From the NCBI GenBank assembly GCA_024449915.1, contig JAMZAV010000439.1, positions 288,227 to 352,226 of the forward strand: a DNA stretch of 64,000 bases. Reading direction: 5' to 3'. Below are positions 1-11,610 of this stretch, one piece after another. The notes under the pieces were generated by a model. That model worked only from the letters and a program-made list of their open reading frames with translations, did no database searches and was not told the DNA's origin. The position numbers and the translations under genes were made by a program. How positions within the stretch are numbered: position 1 is the first letter of the stretch; every line of letters begins with the position of its first letter. This DNA is from Sweltsa coloradensis. Lineage: Eukaryota; Arthropoda; Insecta; Plecoptera; Chloroperlidae.

Positions 1-769
1 AGGCCTACCATGATTCTAAAGAGAACCAAACGTCTACGCGCGCACCAATACTTTTTAACCGCGAGCACGCACAAAACATACACTGGAACTAAGAAGCACT
101 GGACGACGTCTCTACGAACACTGAACTGATTAATTTCCGTACGGACACGAACTGGACAATGTCGCGACCAACACAAGAGTGACGCCGACTCGGCTATGCA
201 GCACGGCGAAAGCCCTAGCAAAAAACTCCGGGTTTTCTCGTCCAATAGAAATCATTTTTTCCCCTACCACCAGTCAAAGAAGCTTTGCTATTGGTTGGCA
301 TAAAGCATTCGTTTCCTCTCCACCGGCAGACAAAGACGGTAAACAGAAAGGTAGCCACAACTTATTAAAACTAGACCTTCTAGGTGGCTTCCAGTATTGT
401 CATTCGCGTATATTGACTCTGGTAATTGGCGTAACTACGTGTGGGGGGGGGGGGGGGGGGGGGGGGGGAGCACAATTTTGTGGCAAGGTTTTGTAAACTG
501 ACAAAACACTATATCAATCTTCACAATTTTTTTTAATTATCGACGAAACCACGCTAAAATCTAGTATAATACCACCATTTGCAATGTTACAATTCTGGTG
601 CGAAGTGCCCCCTTAGACCCAGTGGCGGTTTTTACGGGGCAAGGAGTGACAATTTCAAACCTGATCAGTCAGGAAAAAGAGCCTAACAAAGCCAAATTTA
701 ATGATTAAAACTTATTTTTAGAAAATGTATGAAGAGCCCACATAATGCGAGTCAATTCGGGGTTGACAA
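1..769. other. No gene recognised; contains a 26-base G run at 443-468
   Basis: Mixed-composition sequence. The ORF at 179-496 runs into the poly(G) tract (translated as glycines) and shows no domain. The G26 run is a possible G-quadruplex and a likely sequencing or assembly weak point. Confidence 0.6.
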
Positions 770-1090
770 CTCAACATTTTAGATTTTTGATTTCGAAATC
801 ATAATTGATTTTTTGTGATTTTTTTATGTCAAATGATTTTTTTTCGGTTATTTTTTAGATTTCAGTGTTTTTTTTTAGATTTTTTGTGGTTTTCTATTGA
901 TTTTTTTGATTTTTTATTGATGTTTTAGATTTTTTTATTTTGGTGATTCTTTTTATTTTTTTGTAATGCCTTTTTTGTGATTTTGGTGATTTTTGGTGAT
1001 TTTTAAATTTTTTATTGATTTTTTGCGATTTTTTGCGATTTTTTATTTTTGATTGATTTTTGTGATTTTTTGTGTTTTTTTATTGTTTCT
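770..1090. repeat. Degenerate T-rich array of TGATTTTT-like units, block 1
   Basis: Irregular repetition of TGATTTTT, GTGATTTTT and TTTTGCGATTTTT words over ~310 bp, interrupted by single substitutions. It ends at a G14 run (1102-1115). It resembles a decayed microsatellite or minisatellite. Confidence 0.7.
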
Positions 1091-1101
1091 CCTTTTCGAG
1101 T

Positions 1102-1420
1102 GGGGGGGGGGGGGGAACAACAAATCTGCTGCCAAGCACGGGGGTTTGGGGGGCTCAACTACAGACAGCGCCGCAGGCGAAAATTTTGAAAATTAGGTTT
1201 TTAGAGTGTGTTTGGTGCGTTCTAGAAAAAAAATCGTGGGCTGAATGAAATACCACATTAATGTATTTTTGTACAGTAAAAACTATAAAACTATTAATAA
1301 AATTGGAATATGCTACAACCATTGAATATGCATAGGCTTATCATTGATCACATCACGTCCAACAATAATAGGATTGTCGAAATTGTTGGTCATAAGGTAA
1401 GGGAACGGGAAGTGGAGAAT
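1102..1420 (-). repeat. hAT-type MITE fragment (family C)
   Basis: Contains the family C signature in reverse (TTTTTAGAGTGTGTTTGGTG, then a GGGCTGAATG word) and a GC-rich module before it. Matching copies lie at 4425-4640, 6900-7060, 10500-10870 and 38270-38450. The 6708-7199 copy has hAT-type ends, which gives the class. Confidence 0.6.
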
Positions 1421-2003
1421 ACACTGCAGACGTGCCAAAACAAGTCATTATCAGTAAGTATAATGGATTAAAATCACTTTTAATAGTCTTATCACTTAAA
1501 ATTCGTTATTCAGAATTTTTTTCTGTGCGTATTTTCGGCGAGACTGAATTTCTAAGATTCTGAAGTGGGGATGGGTCACGGTAAAAAGTGGGGGGGGGAT
1601 TTCCCCTATTCCCCCCTTCCTACGCGCCTGCCCTTAGACTGTCCGATGTATAGCAATCGCAGTATGAAGTCGAAATCGCGGCAGATAGGCACGGTCTTTA
1701 CTGTAGCGAGAAGGGTAGCACATGTATACACTGGCTTTGGCAGTGCAGTGGAATCATATTTCCTGTACGCCGCCAAACAAAATAATATCGCTGCAAAGTT
1801 CCCTTCACAGATCGCCTGCTTGCCCAAATAACTGCGCAAATAACTAACAAAAATCTCACAGAAACTCTATGAAAAACAACGCCATTGTGACACCTTGCAT
1901 TTGCATCCCCTTCCTTAATTTTGTTTATGGCTTCTTTGATCTCGACCGATCTCGACTTCGATCCAACACAATGCCGCTCGAGAGCAGCGGGAGGAGCGAT
2001 ATG
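1421..2003. other. No gene recognised
   Basis: Unique-looking sequence between two T-rich blocks. The GC-rich stretch ending ttcctacgcgcctgccc near 1617-1632 resembles a transposon end seen again near 10910, 23358 and 39218. Overlapping ORFs on both strands (1565-2021) show no domain and shadow each other. Confidence 0.5.
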
Positions 2004-2600
2004 GAGTGATTTTTTTATCATCTTGATTTTTTGTGATTTTCTTCAAGTTCAGTATTTTTGTCAATATCCGTGATTTTTCAGATTGTTTTTGATTTTTTAT
2101 GTGGTTTCGTGATTTCCGGTGATTTCTTTACCATTTCAATTTGCTGTGATGTTTGTTTATCTTACCTAATACCTAGTGATTTTCGGTGATTTTGTTTAAA
2201 GTTTTAATTTTTGTTTATTTTTTTGTAATTTCTTAAACATTTGTGATTTTTCTGATTGAAGGCCGAAATGACTTTTTTGATAATATATAATATCGTACAA
2301 CTTTTTTACCATAATGATTGTGATTTTTTTAATTTCACTGATTTATATTGATTTCCGTGATTTTAGCTGATATTTCAGATTTTTCGCGATTTTTTTTTTT
2401 TTTTGATTTTGTGATTTTTTAATCGTTTTGATTTTTCGTGATTTTTTTCTTTACGGTTGATTTTCTTTTAACACCATGTGGGTTTTTTATTTTTTGTAAT
2501 TCTTTGTGATTTTTTGATGAATTTTTTTTACCATTTTGATTTTATGATTTTTATTGATTTTTTTGTACATTGTTTCTAAGTGTACACCGATTTTTTTAGT
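2004..2600. repeat. Degenerate T-rich array of TGATTTTT-like units, block 2
   Basis: Same word composition as block 1 (TGATTTTTTGTGATTTT variants) across ~600 bp. The two blocks probably formed one array later split by the 1.1-2.0 kb insert. Confidence 0.7.
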
Positions 2601-3640
2601 CTTTAACCTCGAGTCAATTATTCTCTACTTTAAAGTATCTTCCAGTAGCGTATAAGAACCGGGGAAAAGCCCCCCCCCCCCAAGTTTGGCCCAGGAGGGA
2701 GCAGGGGGGGCAAAACAAATGTAAATTAAGTATTTTTCCCAAAATTTCCGTATTAACATGCACATACACTTATACAATTCGACAGTCACCTTGGTAAAAC
2801 GAATATGTTTGCCTGTGTGCTACGTTATTACATCAAAAATTAGGTTGAAATTTACTAAAATGGGCCACTTCAGGTTCATTTTTTAAATTTAGATCGCAGA
2901 TAGTTGCTGTGAACTATCGTTCACAGAGTTCGAGTGCAGTTAAAACATGACGAAATAACTAGTATGGTAAAAAAAAAAAAAAAAAACACCTTAGGGTAAT
3001 CTGGCGGCGGGGGCTTCGCTCCAGACCCCGGCTTCCGCCCACAAAATCACCTTTCTATACGTTCCTACGCGCATGTCTTCCATGAAGTATTTTTTAAACT
3101 TACGGAAGTACTTTACCCAATGTAACGCGGCTACGCCAAGTGAACGCAACAAAGCGATTACAAACGCGAACGCCAGAGCAATAGATGAAGTCATCATTGA
3201 TTGGTGATCATGAAAGAGCTGACTCTGACCCATGCACGACCGTGCACTTGCGGTTGTTAGAAATCACTTTTTAGCTGCCAGACAATATAAGGTCTGATTT
3301 GTAATCAATCTTCCTCACCCCCCCCCCCCCCCCCAATTACAAAAAAAATGGAAATGTTTTATAATCATTATTTACTCATCTTTAAAAAAAAGACGTGATA
3401 TTTCAGTTATTTTATTGATGGATTTCATTGAAAATGGAGTCGTTATCGCCCAATTTTGTGTGATTGTGCGAATTTGACGTTTGTTGCCATGCTGCGTGTA
3501 ACTATAATCGAGCATAGCAAGACGCGCGCTCCGACGTATGCGCATGCCAGTCATAAACCAACGAGTCGAACGTCAATATGTAACCATAAGCTGTGGAAGC
3601 TCGACATGACGACTAAATAAATTGACGCACACTAACGCAC
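2601..3640. other. Transposon debris: GC-rich module and poly(C) tracts
   Basis: Holds C12 (2670-2681), A18 (near 2970), a GC-rich module at 2998-3070 (cggcgggggcttcgctccagacccc, then cctacgcgcatg) and C17 (3318-3334). Such gggg-cttcgc-cccc modules recur across the window beside hAT-like ends. No gene seen. Confidence 0.5.
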
Positions 3641-3659
3641 ACTAACTACATTGGGCCAT

Positions 3660-3790
3660 CAAATTCCAACTTGCAACCTTCTCGTGGTTTGGCTCGTGGT
3701 TAGGGGAGTTCTTCTCCCTGAAACTAATGGCGAGCTCTGGGTCGTCGTCGGGGAACCCCTTCCCTTTAAGGCTGTTCCAGACGCTGGGTG
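3660..3790 (+). repeat. Dispersed repeat D fragment
   Basis: The segment with gttaggggagttcttctccc, ctgaaactaatggcgagc and cgtcgtcggggaaccccttcc aligns with 19632-19710. Class unknown; related pieces at 4235-4400, 19540-20037 and 23880-24015 share ctggttctgac and an aatccaaataaact tail. Confidence 0.5.
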
Positions 3791-4234
3791 CAAGTTCCCC
3801 AAAAGTATTTATTTCGTCGTAATTATGTTCATATGTGGATATGGTGACATAAAAGTCAAATTTTGAATTTTTTAAAATAAAATTGAGGGTGTCCTGGTAG
3901 TTAAAAGTACTCCATGTTTCTACTGTTTTCAATAAAAAAAAACTACTGGTTCAAACCGGACACAATTTGGTGTGCCTTTAGAATGAAGTTTCATGATGGT
4001 CTTATAGTTGGCCGATTGTAAATTTTTACAATAGATTTTAAACTGTGAATTTTCTCGCGTACCGCTACGTATTGTCTATAATTTTTGTCAGATTTTAAAT
4101 TCTGTCATTTCTACCAAAAGCCATATTCCTAATAAGTGCTGTGCATAAGACATTGTGGCGAAACTGCACTTTCCAATGAGCTATCGCACTTTAAAATCGG
4201 TTAAGAACTTTTCAACGTGTAATGGTAATTTCGA

Positions 4235-4400
4235 GTGTATTGCAAAAGCTCCCGTTTTGGCCGAAAAATTCTTCCCATTCTCCCCATACGCTTGTGGCTG
4301 GTTCTGACTAGCACAGGCCTGTCCACCCCTTGTACCCCCGCGTCATCCCTTACGTCCCTCCCTTCGTCTCGATTAGCCAAGTTGCATAAATATGAGACGT
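4235..4400 (+). repeat. Dispersed repeat D fragment
   Basis: Shares the gtggctggttctgactagca and caggcctgtcc words with 19560-19620 and 23895-23930. The ORFs at 4201-4522 come from this repeat. Confidence 0.45.
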
Positions 4401-4424
4401 TAAGCAATATCCAATCCAAAACTA

Positions 4425-4640
4425 ACTACATTGTTTCGGTATTGCATGCATTCAGGCCACCACTTTTTTCTAAAACGCACCAAATGCACTCTAAAAACCG
4501 TTTTAATCGCCAGTGGCGCTGAAAATGGGGGAACTGCCCCCCATGCCCCCCGAGCTTCATCCCTTTCCCACGGATGTACAAACACGCGCAAATCGCCCCT
4601 CTCCCCATGATTATGTCCTGGATCCGCCCCTGCTCTGAAA
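4425..4640 (+). repeat. hAT-type MITE fragment (family C)
   Basis: Carries cattgtttcggtattgcatg, aacgcaccaaatgcactc and a GC-rich end reading ctggatccgcccctg, whose reverse complement CAGGGGCGGATCCAG resembles a hAT terminus. The left border is uncertain. Confidence 0.5.
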
Positions 4641-4737
4641 CATCGTGTTGCGTATTTTGAGCAAATTTGAAATACATGCGAAAGCATGTGCAGGGGAAGA
4701 GGGTAAAATTATTATAAAACCTGAAATTTAACCCTTT

Positions 4738-5523
4738 TTGGATGAGCGTAGCGAGCGAAACGAAGATTCCATTTCACTAAACGGGAGAAAAAAATCCGGA
4801 ATGTTTTTTTTCCCATTTTTTACTGTATTTTTGTATGTTTGTTAACACGATTCCGGCCAAACCGATACTCCAATTAAGATGAAATTTTCTGGAGGCCTCC
4901 GAAATCTCTGAACTTAGAACTGCCACGTTTTTGAGCGCAATCGAAAAATTATTTCTCATAAACATCGCAATTTTACGATTTTTTTCGATTTAAAAAAAAA
5001 ATCATTTACTTATAACATCTACATGCTTTATCCGATTGTAATGATTTTATCACAGAACCTTTATTTTATGTATGAATTAATATATTCGTGTGAAATTTGA
5101 GCTTAATCGAAAAATTACTTCTTATGAAAATCGCAGTTTTACGATTTTTTAAATTTCTTCTACTTATAACACCTAAATGCGTTATCCGATTGTAATGATA
5201 TTTTAACAGAACCTTAATTTTATGAATTGATATATTCGTGTGAAATTTGAACGGAATCGAAAAATTATTTCCCATGATAATCGCAATTTTACAATTTTTT
5301 TTATTTTTTGAAGTTTTTCGATTTATATCACCGACATGCTTTATCCGATTGTAATTATTTTTTCGCAGAACCTTAATTTTATGAATAAATACATTCGTGT
5401 GAAATTTGAGCGTAATCGAAAAATTATTTCTCATGAAAATCACAATTTTATGCTTTTTTTCGTTTTTAAACAATTACGCTCATCCAACAACGCGCCTGAA
5501 AAAGCGTTTGCGAAGCTTCCTAG
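4738..5523 (+). mobile_element. Helentron-like non-autonomous element, family HLE-1, complete copy
   Basis: The 5' end TTGGATGAGCGTA is matched by its reverse complement at 5475-5487, followed by a conserved CAACGC...GCGTT hairpin and the 3' end CCTAG, with host T after it. Between them lie a ~200-bp unique 5' part and about 3.3 tandem units of 150-166 bp, each containing AATCGAAAAATTA (4939, 5105, 5255, 5414). This layout (5' inverted repeat, subterminal 3' partner, terminal hairpin, CTAG end, central tandem repeats) is that described for Helentron-associated elements such as DINE-1 and bivalve pearl-type elements. No transposase is encoded. Confidence 0.72.
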
Positions 5524-5694
5524 TTCTAAACTGTAATAATATTGTAAAGAATACTTTCTCGTTGTTGCCCATGCACCCACAATTCCATGCAATCCAGTCC
5601 TATGAGCAGCAGTTCTCGATCCTTACCGAAATAGGAAGTTTAACGCGGGGACACGCGCGAAATATACGTCCAATGTAAAATACATAAGTAAGGT

Positions 5695-6574
5695 GAGGTG
5701 ACCAGACGTACCGGTTTCAGAACACTTGTACCGGTGTCCCGAGAGACTCATTAAAATGACATACTTGAACCGGTTTGCAATTTTGGGGGAAAAGTGTCCT
5801 GGTATATATACTGTGCATGGAAGGATAATGATTTACTTAAATAAAAAATACACTTCTCTGATAAGTACTAATTGGATGAGCGTAGCGAGCGAAGCGAATA
5901 TTCCATTTCACTACACTGGAGAAAAAAATCCGAAATGTTTTTTTCGTTTTTTCTTTCTTTCTTTTTTTTCTGTATTTTTGTGTGTTTGTTAATACGATTC
6001 CGGCTAAACCAATACTCCAATTGCGATGAAATTTTCTGGAGGCCTTCGAAATCTCTGAACTTAGAACTACCACGTTTTTGAGCGCAATCGAATATAGATA
6101 ATGGACAATCAAAATGTGTCAATCACACAACTGAACTACGTTTTTGACTTTTGATTAATTACATGCCTACACTTATTATTTCGTTGTAAAAATAAAGTGT
6201 ATTAAAAGTTTAACCATCCATATTATACAAATGAAATGCATTTTCAAATTATCTTTATTCTTATTGATTAGGTCATCATTAGTATGATGCCCCCATCTGC
6301 TGAATGTTTGTATTTTGTTTTGTACTATCATTTTTTAAACACTTGTTAAAGAATTTATGAATTCAACAATGTACACATTATACAACCATTTTATATCATA
6401 TTTTCATGTCAGAGAGCTATTTTCTGGGCATTTGACAAAAATATTTATTTGAATAAAAAATCGCCTCTGGCGGCTGGGGGCTACGCCCCAAACCCCGAAA
6501 TGGTCCGTGGGGTACCTATGCTTACACTTTAGTAATTGTCCCGGTTTGTAACTTGCAAAATATGGTCACCTTAT
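5695..6574 (+). mobile_element. TA-flanked MITE-like element with AGGTGACCA ends
   Basis: The left end reads AGGTGAGGTGACCAGACGTA followed by ccggttt; the right end reads cccggttt...TGGTCACCT. TA borders both sides (gTA/AGGTGA and CACCT/TAta), consistent with a Tc1/mariner-like target site. A truncated HLE-1 copy (5872-6092) sits inside. No ORF of transposase size. Confidence 0.45.
5872..6092 (+). mobile_element. HLE-1 element, 5' fragment
   Basis: Nearly identical to the first ~200 bp of 4738-5523 (TTGGATGAGCGTAGCGAGCG, the ccatttcactacactggag stretch, ttgagcgcaatcga). It stops at the start of the tandem-repeat region; no 3' hairpin. Confidence 0.7.
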
Positions 6575-6707
6575 AAGCTATTTTGTATTTATAACTTTTA
6601 TATTTTGTCTGAAAACTGTGCTTATATCGAGAAACAAATAGTGATGTCACCGTCGACCTTCAACGATTGCGCACAGCAAGCATGCCATGCAAGCAATCAC
6701 CAAGGAG

Positions 6708-7199
6708 CAGTGGCGGAACTAGGCGCCCGCAGGGCCCGCTAGTTTAGGGGGCCCCGTAAAAAAAAAAAAATGTAAAAAATCACAGTATTACCCTGTTTGG
6801 AAAACATTGTATTTGTTTTCGTTGCTAAAATTACAGTTTTGTGAATAGCTGTTTGAAGTTGAAATCAATCAAGCGGATATTTATAGGAACTTTTAGCGTC
6901 CACAACACATACAACACACAAAAACTACATTATTTTGGTATTGCATTCAGCCCAAAACTTTTTTCTAAAACGCACCAAACGCACTCTAAAAACCTGATTT
7001 TCAACATTTTCGCGGCGCTACTGTTGGGGAGCTTCGCACCCCAAACCCCCCGTGCTTGGTCCCTGTATAATACCCTCGGGATATTATATAGTTTCCCCCC
7101 GGGATGAAAAGCCTGAATTCAACACTGAGCCTATGTATGTGTGTATCTGTTTTTTTTTTAATTTTGCGGGCGGGCCCATGAAACAAAGTTCCGCCACTG
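6708..7199 (+). mobile_element. hAT-type MITE with 8-bp target duplication (family C)
   Basis: Terminal inverted repeats CAGTGGCGGAACT / AGTTCCGCCACTG. Flanking 8-mers are ccaaggag (6700-6707) and cccaggag (7200-7207), a 7/8 match as expected for a hAT target duplication. Internal 6930-7060 is the family C segment that recurs through the window. It is 492 bp and non-coding. Confidence 0.78.
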
Positions 7200-7207
7200 C
7201 CCAGGAG

Positions 7208-8030
7208 GTGCACGGCAGCTGCCGCATTCCTTTCTTTCTGCAGTTTGTTACGTTTATCTTCATTGCCCTCCCTTGCGACTATCTTTGTCTCTCCCCAAGG
7301 TTATCACAAGGACAGATACAGCTAATCAGCTTATTACACACTGAGGAATACACGTGTTCACAAACAGTTTTTATCTTTTCCATGCCGGTATACGTTTGTT
7401 GGTTGGATGAGGTCGCAATCTTTTGCCATTGAATAAGCCTAATTTAGATTAGACAATCGCAATCGGTGATATTCATCGCCTTTAAACTGAAATCGAAGTG
7501 ATTATACTTCCCTCATAATATCTTCACTCACAATATGTACAAACAAAAATATATATATCCACTGTCCACACTCACATCCACAATCACTCCTCCTACACTG
7601 CACACGCACGCACACTCACTCGAACACGTAAATACGGTACAACCGTACCCTATCAACACATATCGTATCGACCGTTCATGTTCATATGTTCCGTGGTTCA
7701 TACTCATCTTTATGCCATTTTTTATGTTTATTATGTTGTGTTGTTTACTATAATAGTTAATGTGGTATAACAAAATTGCGTACCATCAGAACTCATGACA
7801 TCGCCGACGATGATAATTTATACATGTCCACCTAGAGAAGAGGAGTGACCCCCTTATTTGTCTTGTATTTTCCTTTTATATTTTCTAGTTTCTTTATTTA
7901 AAAAATAAATAAAAAATAACGTTTACAAATAATAATTTTTGGTTCAGGAAAGAAATGTTATATTTTTCTGTTCGAGTAAGGATGAGTCAAGAAAGAAAAA
8001 TGGCACGTCAACTTTGTTCTGTTTTCATTG
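7208..8030. other. No gene recognised
   Basis: Unique-looking sequence. The paired ORFs at 7528-7773 and 7535-7753 lie on opposite strands of the same CA/TG-rich stretch and are mutual shadows. Confidence 0.5.
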
Positions 8031-8039
8031 TTCTTATCG

Positions 8040-8470
8040 GTGGTGGACTGTGGAGCAGCCTTCGGCTTGTTCATGTATCTATGTTGGATTGAAAATCGCT
8101 TGCACGAGTTTTTCTTTCAAGAGACTCGGAAAGCACTTGGAGTAGTTTTACAACTATGTGTTGGATTGAAAATCGCTTGCAATAGTTTTTTGGGCAACAG
8201 TGTTTTCGAAATGGATTCTCAACTCACTAAAATGCATTTAGTGACTTGATTTGTTTTAGCTCAATAGTCAAGAGCTTGTGCCTTTGGAGTTCTTTTAAAA
8301 CTATTACTATTATGTAAGATTGAAAAAGTCTTGCAAGTTGTAAAAGTTTTTTGGGCAAGAGTTTTTGACATGGATTCTCATTCTCTCAATAAGGCTAAGG
8401 CACTTGGTGACTTTTGATTTGTTTTAGCGCAAGAGTTTTTCTTTCACGAGTCATGAAACACGGAGTTTCT
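8040..8470 (+). repeat. Diverged tandem array, units about 90-180 bp
   Basis: Recurring words: gttggattgaaaatcgcttg (8090, 8161) and its variant gtaagattgaaaaagtcttg (8312); agttttttgggcaa (8184, 8346); atggattctca (8210, 8370); gtgacttgatttgttttagc-like (8241, 8409). Three to four diverged units. Reading frames break, so I do not call a protein repeat. Confidence 0.6.
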
Positions 8471-8975
8471 AGTTGCTATGCCAGTATCCAGTTCCCATAG
8501 CGAGTCTCCCAACCCATCTAATATTTTACACGTTGATGTGCACCCAATAGCAAAGCAACGCAGCTACCACAAAGCTCGAGAGATACATCTGAATACACAC
8601 GTCGCGCATAAAAATGGAGCCAGCTTCTATGGCAAGATTGAGTAACTACAAATTGTACATTTATTACAAGTTTTTAGAGAGTAAATACGAATAATATCGT
8701 TGTTTTGTTACGTAAAGCTCGCTATTTGTGTAACTGTTACTTACCGGTATAACACTAAATATAATAATTATTTGTAAAACATATATATGTATATATTTGT
8801 CGACACTTCGCAGTCGGAATACAAAAACATATATCTACTTCTCTTCTCATACTGTAATTGCCACAATGTGATCATTTACGAATAACGGAATAATCAATCA
8901 TGAATAAGGCATTGTCAGAATTTGGATACTAAAGTATTTAATTTCATTGTATAATAATTAATGCGTGTTGTGTAT

Positions 8976-9086
8976 AATTTGTAGTCAAGTAGAGACAGCG
9001 CAGTTCCACTTCAATTTGTAGTCAAGTAGAGACTGCGCAGTTCCACTTCAATTTGTAGTCAAGTAGAGACTGCGCAGTTCCACTTC
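8976..9086 (+). repeat. 37-bp tandem repeat, three copies
   Basis: The unit starting aatttgtagtcaagtagaga begins at 8976, 9013 and 9050 with a period of 37 bp and one or two mismatches. There are no spacers, so it is not a CRISPR array. Confidence 0.9.
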
Positions 9087-9598
9087 CATTCCCCGTATTT
9101 TATTTTTGGCCGATGTGCCGATGCCATCTCTATCACAACATAAAACATCCACAATGTGTGAATAAATGAAAATGGTCTTCAGTTTTCTTGCTGGCCGGGC
9201 CGCGCATATCCTGCGATGACAAGCTGACGGCGTGACCTTGGTGCTTGGAGCGGAGACACTCAACAGCAGCTGCCCATGCCTTGCACGTGTACGGTCCAGT
9301 AACTCCATGGCTCATCGAGTCTTGATAGAAAACATATTGTAATTATTGTAATTTACAGTAAATACGACGTTTATTATCCGCTCGCATCTAACTGATAAGT
9401 GCATGATAATATAAACCTTATTTTTTCCCAGTCATTCGTGTGTTCAACTTCCTCATCTGCACCAATCTTTTATCAGGGTGCTCAAATGCGCGCTCTCAGG
9501 TGTTGACGAGTGCAGCTGAACGTTTGGATTTGGATATATCGTTACCAAATTTTCCATGAATATGTTAATAGAGTTCCTTCATATTGATATCCACACAG

Positions 9599-9942
9599 CA
9601 GTGCCGGCACTATACGGGAGGGCATGGTGGGGCCCTTGCCCCCAAAACATTGCTTGCACCCCTGCTTACTCCCCCCCCTTCACCCCGGTGTCAAATGCCT
9701 GCCGCACGCGTAATATAACTAAAAGAAATCATCAAATCACAAATTTATTTTTGGTAATTTCTTAGGATAACGTCCAGGTAAAACGAATCCCTTGAGTTGC
9801 CGAAATAACTGATGGAGGTTTAAAAAAATCGTCTTCGGCGAAAAGCCCCCCGGACTCCCCCCTTGGCATTCGGTATACATCTGCAAAGTCATTGGTTTTT
9901 GGTTGACCCCCCCCCCCTTGTGAATTCCTGGATACGCCGCTG
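9599..9942 (+). mobile_element. Possible hAT-like MITE
   Basis: Left end CAGTGCCGGCAC, right end GGATACGCCGCTG (reverse complement CAGCGGCGTATCC), with poly(C) and a gcccc..ggactcc module near the right end. No target duplication is visible, so the two ends may belong to different insertions. Confidence 0.35.
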
Positions 9943-10499
9943 ATCTCAATTCATTACTTCCTTGATCACTGCGCATTCGCATAATGAGATGTGAACTGTG
10001 AAGTGATGGAAGCTTACATCAATCAAGTGCATTGTCTATATTGTCTGTCATAGACACAGCAAATACAACAGTAAGGTTTTTTTCTAATTTTTTTTAATGA
10101 GAGCTTCGCATTGAAAGAAACCAACTCTTATTGAAAGATGACGACGAATGAATGACGATGCAAGCAATGACCTCGATTGCGAGGATGCGACTTGTGCGAT
10201 GAGATGTCATAAAATATTCTGGTCATTTAGAAACGGATAATTTGTTGAGTGTTTTATCTTGCACGAAGAAAGAAGCTATCTGAGCTGAGCTATATTTCGT
10301 GTCGCGCCAACTGTTAAGTAGCTATAGTCAATCTGATCTGTCGGCCGATGATCTCATTGCGATTGCCTCGCACGTTGTTAGTCTTGCGACACCCCGTATA
10401 CTTCAACTCATGGAGACTGTGAGCCATGGTTAGGGGGAACACGTTTTTCCAGGAGGTCCGCGTTGTATAGGAAACCTTTCCACAGGCGGCGCGCGAAGA

Positions 10500-10870
10500 A
10501 AGGTGGAGGGAATGAGCGGAATCCCCCCCCCCCCTCCCCCCCCCAATTCAGATGAGTAATGACCAACAATTTTTACAATCTCCCACTATTGTTGGACGTG
10601 ATCGCGAACATAATGATATGCATATTGCATATTCAATGGTTGTAACAATGGTCTATCTCGTCACTATTCGAATTCTTTTTTTTATAGTTTTCTAGTTTTT
10701 ACTGTACAAAATATACAAAAATTTGGAATTGCATTTAGCCCACTTATTTTTCCTAGAACGCACCAAACACTCTAAAAACTTGATTTTCAATATTTTCGCC
10801 TGCGGCGCTGTAGTTGGGGGGCTCTGCTCCCCAAACCCACCATGCCTGATCCTTTTTTTCAAAAGCTCGG
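10500..10870 (+). repeat. hAT-type MITE fragment (family C)
   Basis: A longer family C copy: C12-T-C9 run, gaccaacaatttttacaatc, atattcaatggttgtaac, aacgcaccaaacactctaaa, gggggctctgctccccaaac. It aligns in reverse with 1102-1420. Confidence 0.6.
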
Positions 10871-10984
10871 CAGAAGATTTGTTGTACCCCCCCTTACCAC
10901 TCAAAAAAGAATTCCTACGCGCCTGCCTCTCCAGGTGGCTATACTGAGTGTTAGGGGGCTAGCTGTTATTGGGTATAGTTATAT

Positions 10985-11125
10985 GAAGGGAATGTCCAAG
11001 GGTTGTTTGAGAGGACTAACCCTATATAACATTCCCGTTTACAAGGGTAATTTTGCCTGGGGGCAGGTATCGAACCGGAGACATCCCAAATCAGAGTCTC
11101 AAACTTTACGCATAGCAATACTTCT
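10985..11125 (-). repeat. SINE-B fragment, tRNA-derived
   Basis: The reverse complement carries a B-box-like cggttcgatacc and the body words seen in the 11291 and 30885 copies (agggaatgtccaagggttg here). The 5' part is degraded. Confidence 0.5.
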
Positions 11126-11290
11126 GTGGGTGGGAACAGCAGGGGAAGGCAGGGGAAGGCTACTGACGGGCTGAGGGTTTAGGAAGTGATTGAGGAAGTT
11201 CAACCGTGTCCGACTCCGATGCAGTAATTGAGATTATTACACGAAGTTAGATCATCAACGCGATGGATTCGATTGAATTTGAATTACCGA

Positions 11291-11610
11291 CAGGGGTGGC
11301 TCAAGCGTAAAGCGCGAGACTAATTCGGGAGGTCCCGAGTTCGAATCCAGTCGAGACCGGCAATCCTGACTGAAGGTTTTCCCCGAGGTTTTCCTCAGTC
11401 GTTAACCCTCGGACATCCCTTCACAGTTGTCCTCTCCAATATACCTATAGTTTGTATTTCGTCACCTGAAGAGGGTCATTCACATCAGTTAGTTCTGATG
11501 TCGTTTACATCCGGGGCCAGACGGGAGACAAGTATGAACAACACTTGCCTGGTTTTAGGGGCGAGCTGCAACTTGCCATGTAACCTGCCTCCCCACCCCC
11601 ATGAGAGGGA
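11291..11610 (+). repeat. SINE-B, full-length-like copy
   Basis: tRNA-like head with A-box TGGCTCAAGCG and B-box AGTTCGAATCC (about 11339-11349), then the family body: ggcaatcctgac, ttttcctcagtcg, ggacatcccttcacagttgtc, cacctgaagaggg. Other copies lie at 10985(-), 16035, 22685, 30040(-), 30885(-) and 36115(-). RNA polymerase III promoter boxes are implied by the motifs only. Confidence 0.72.

Noticed and set aside
5726..6122. ORFs with MSVASEANIPFHYTGEKNP-like starts, repeated elsewhere
   Set aside because: They translate the HLE-1 5' end and recur only where that element is inserted.
8976..9086. CRISPR-like regular repeats
   Set aside because: 37-bp units are directly adjacent with no spacers, and the window is eukaryotic.
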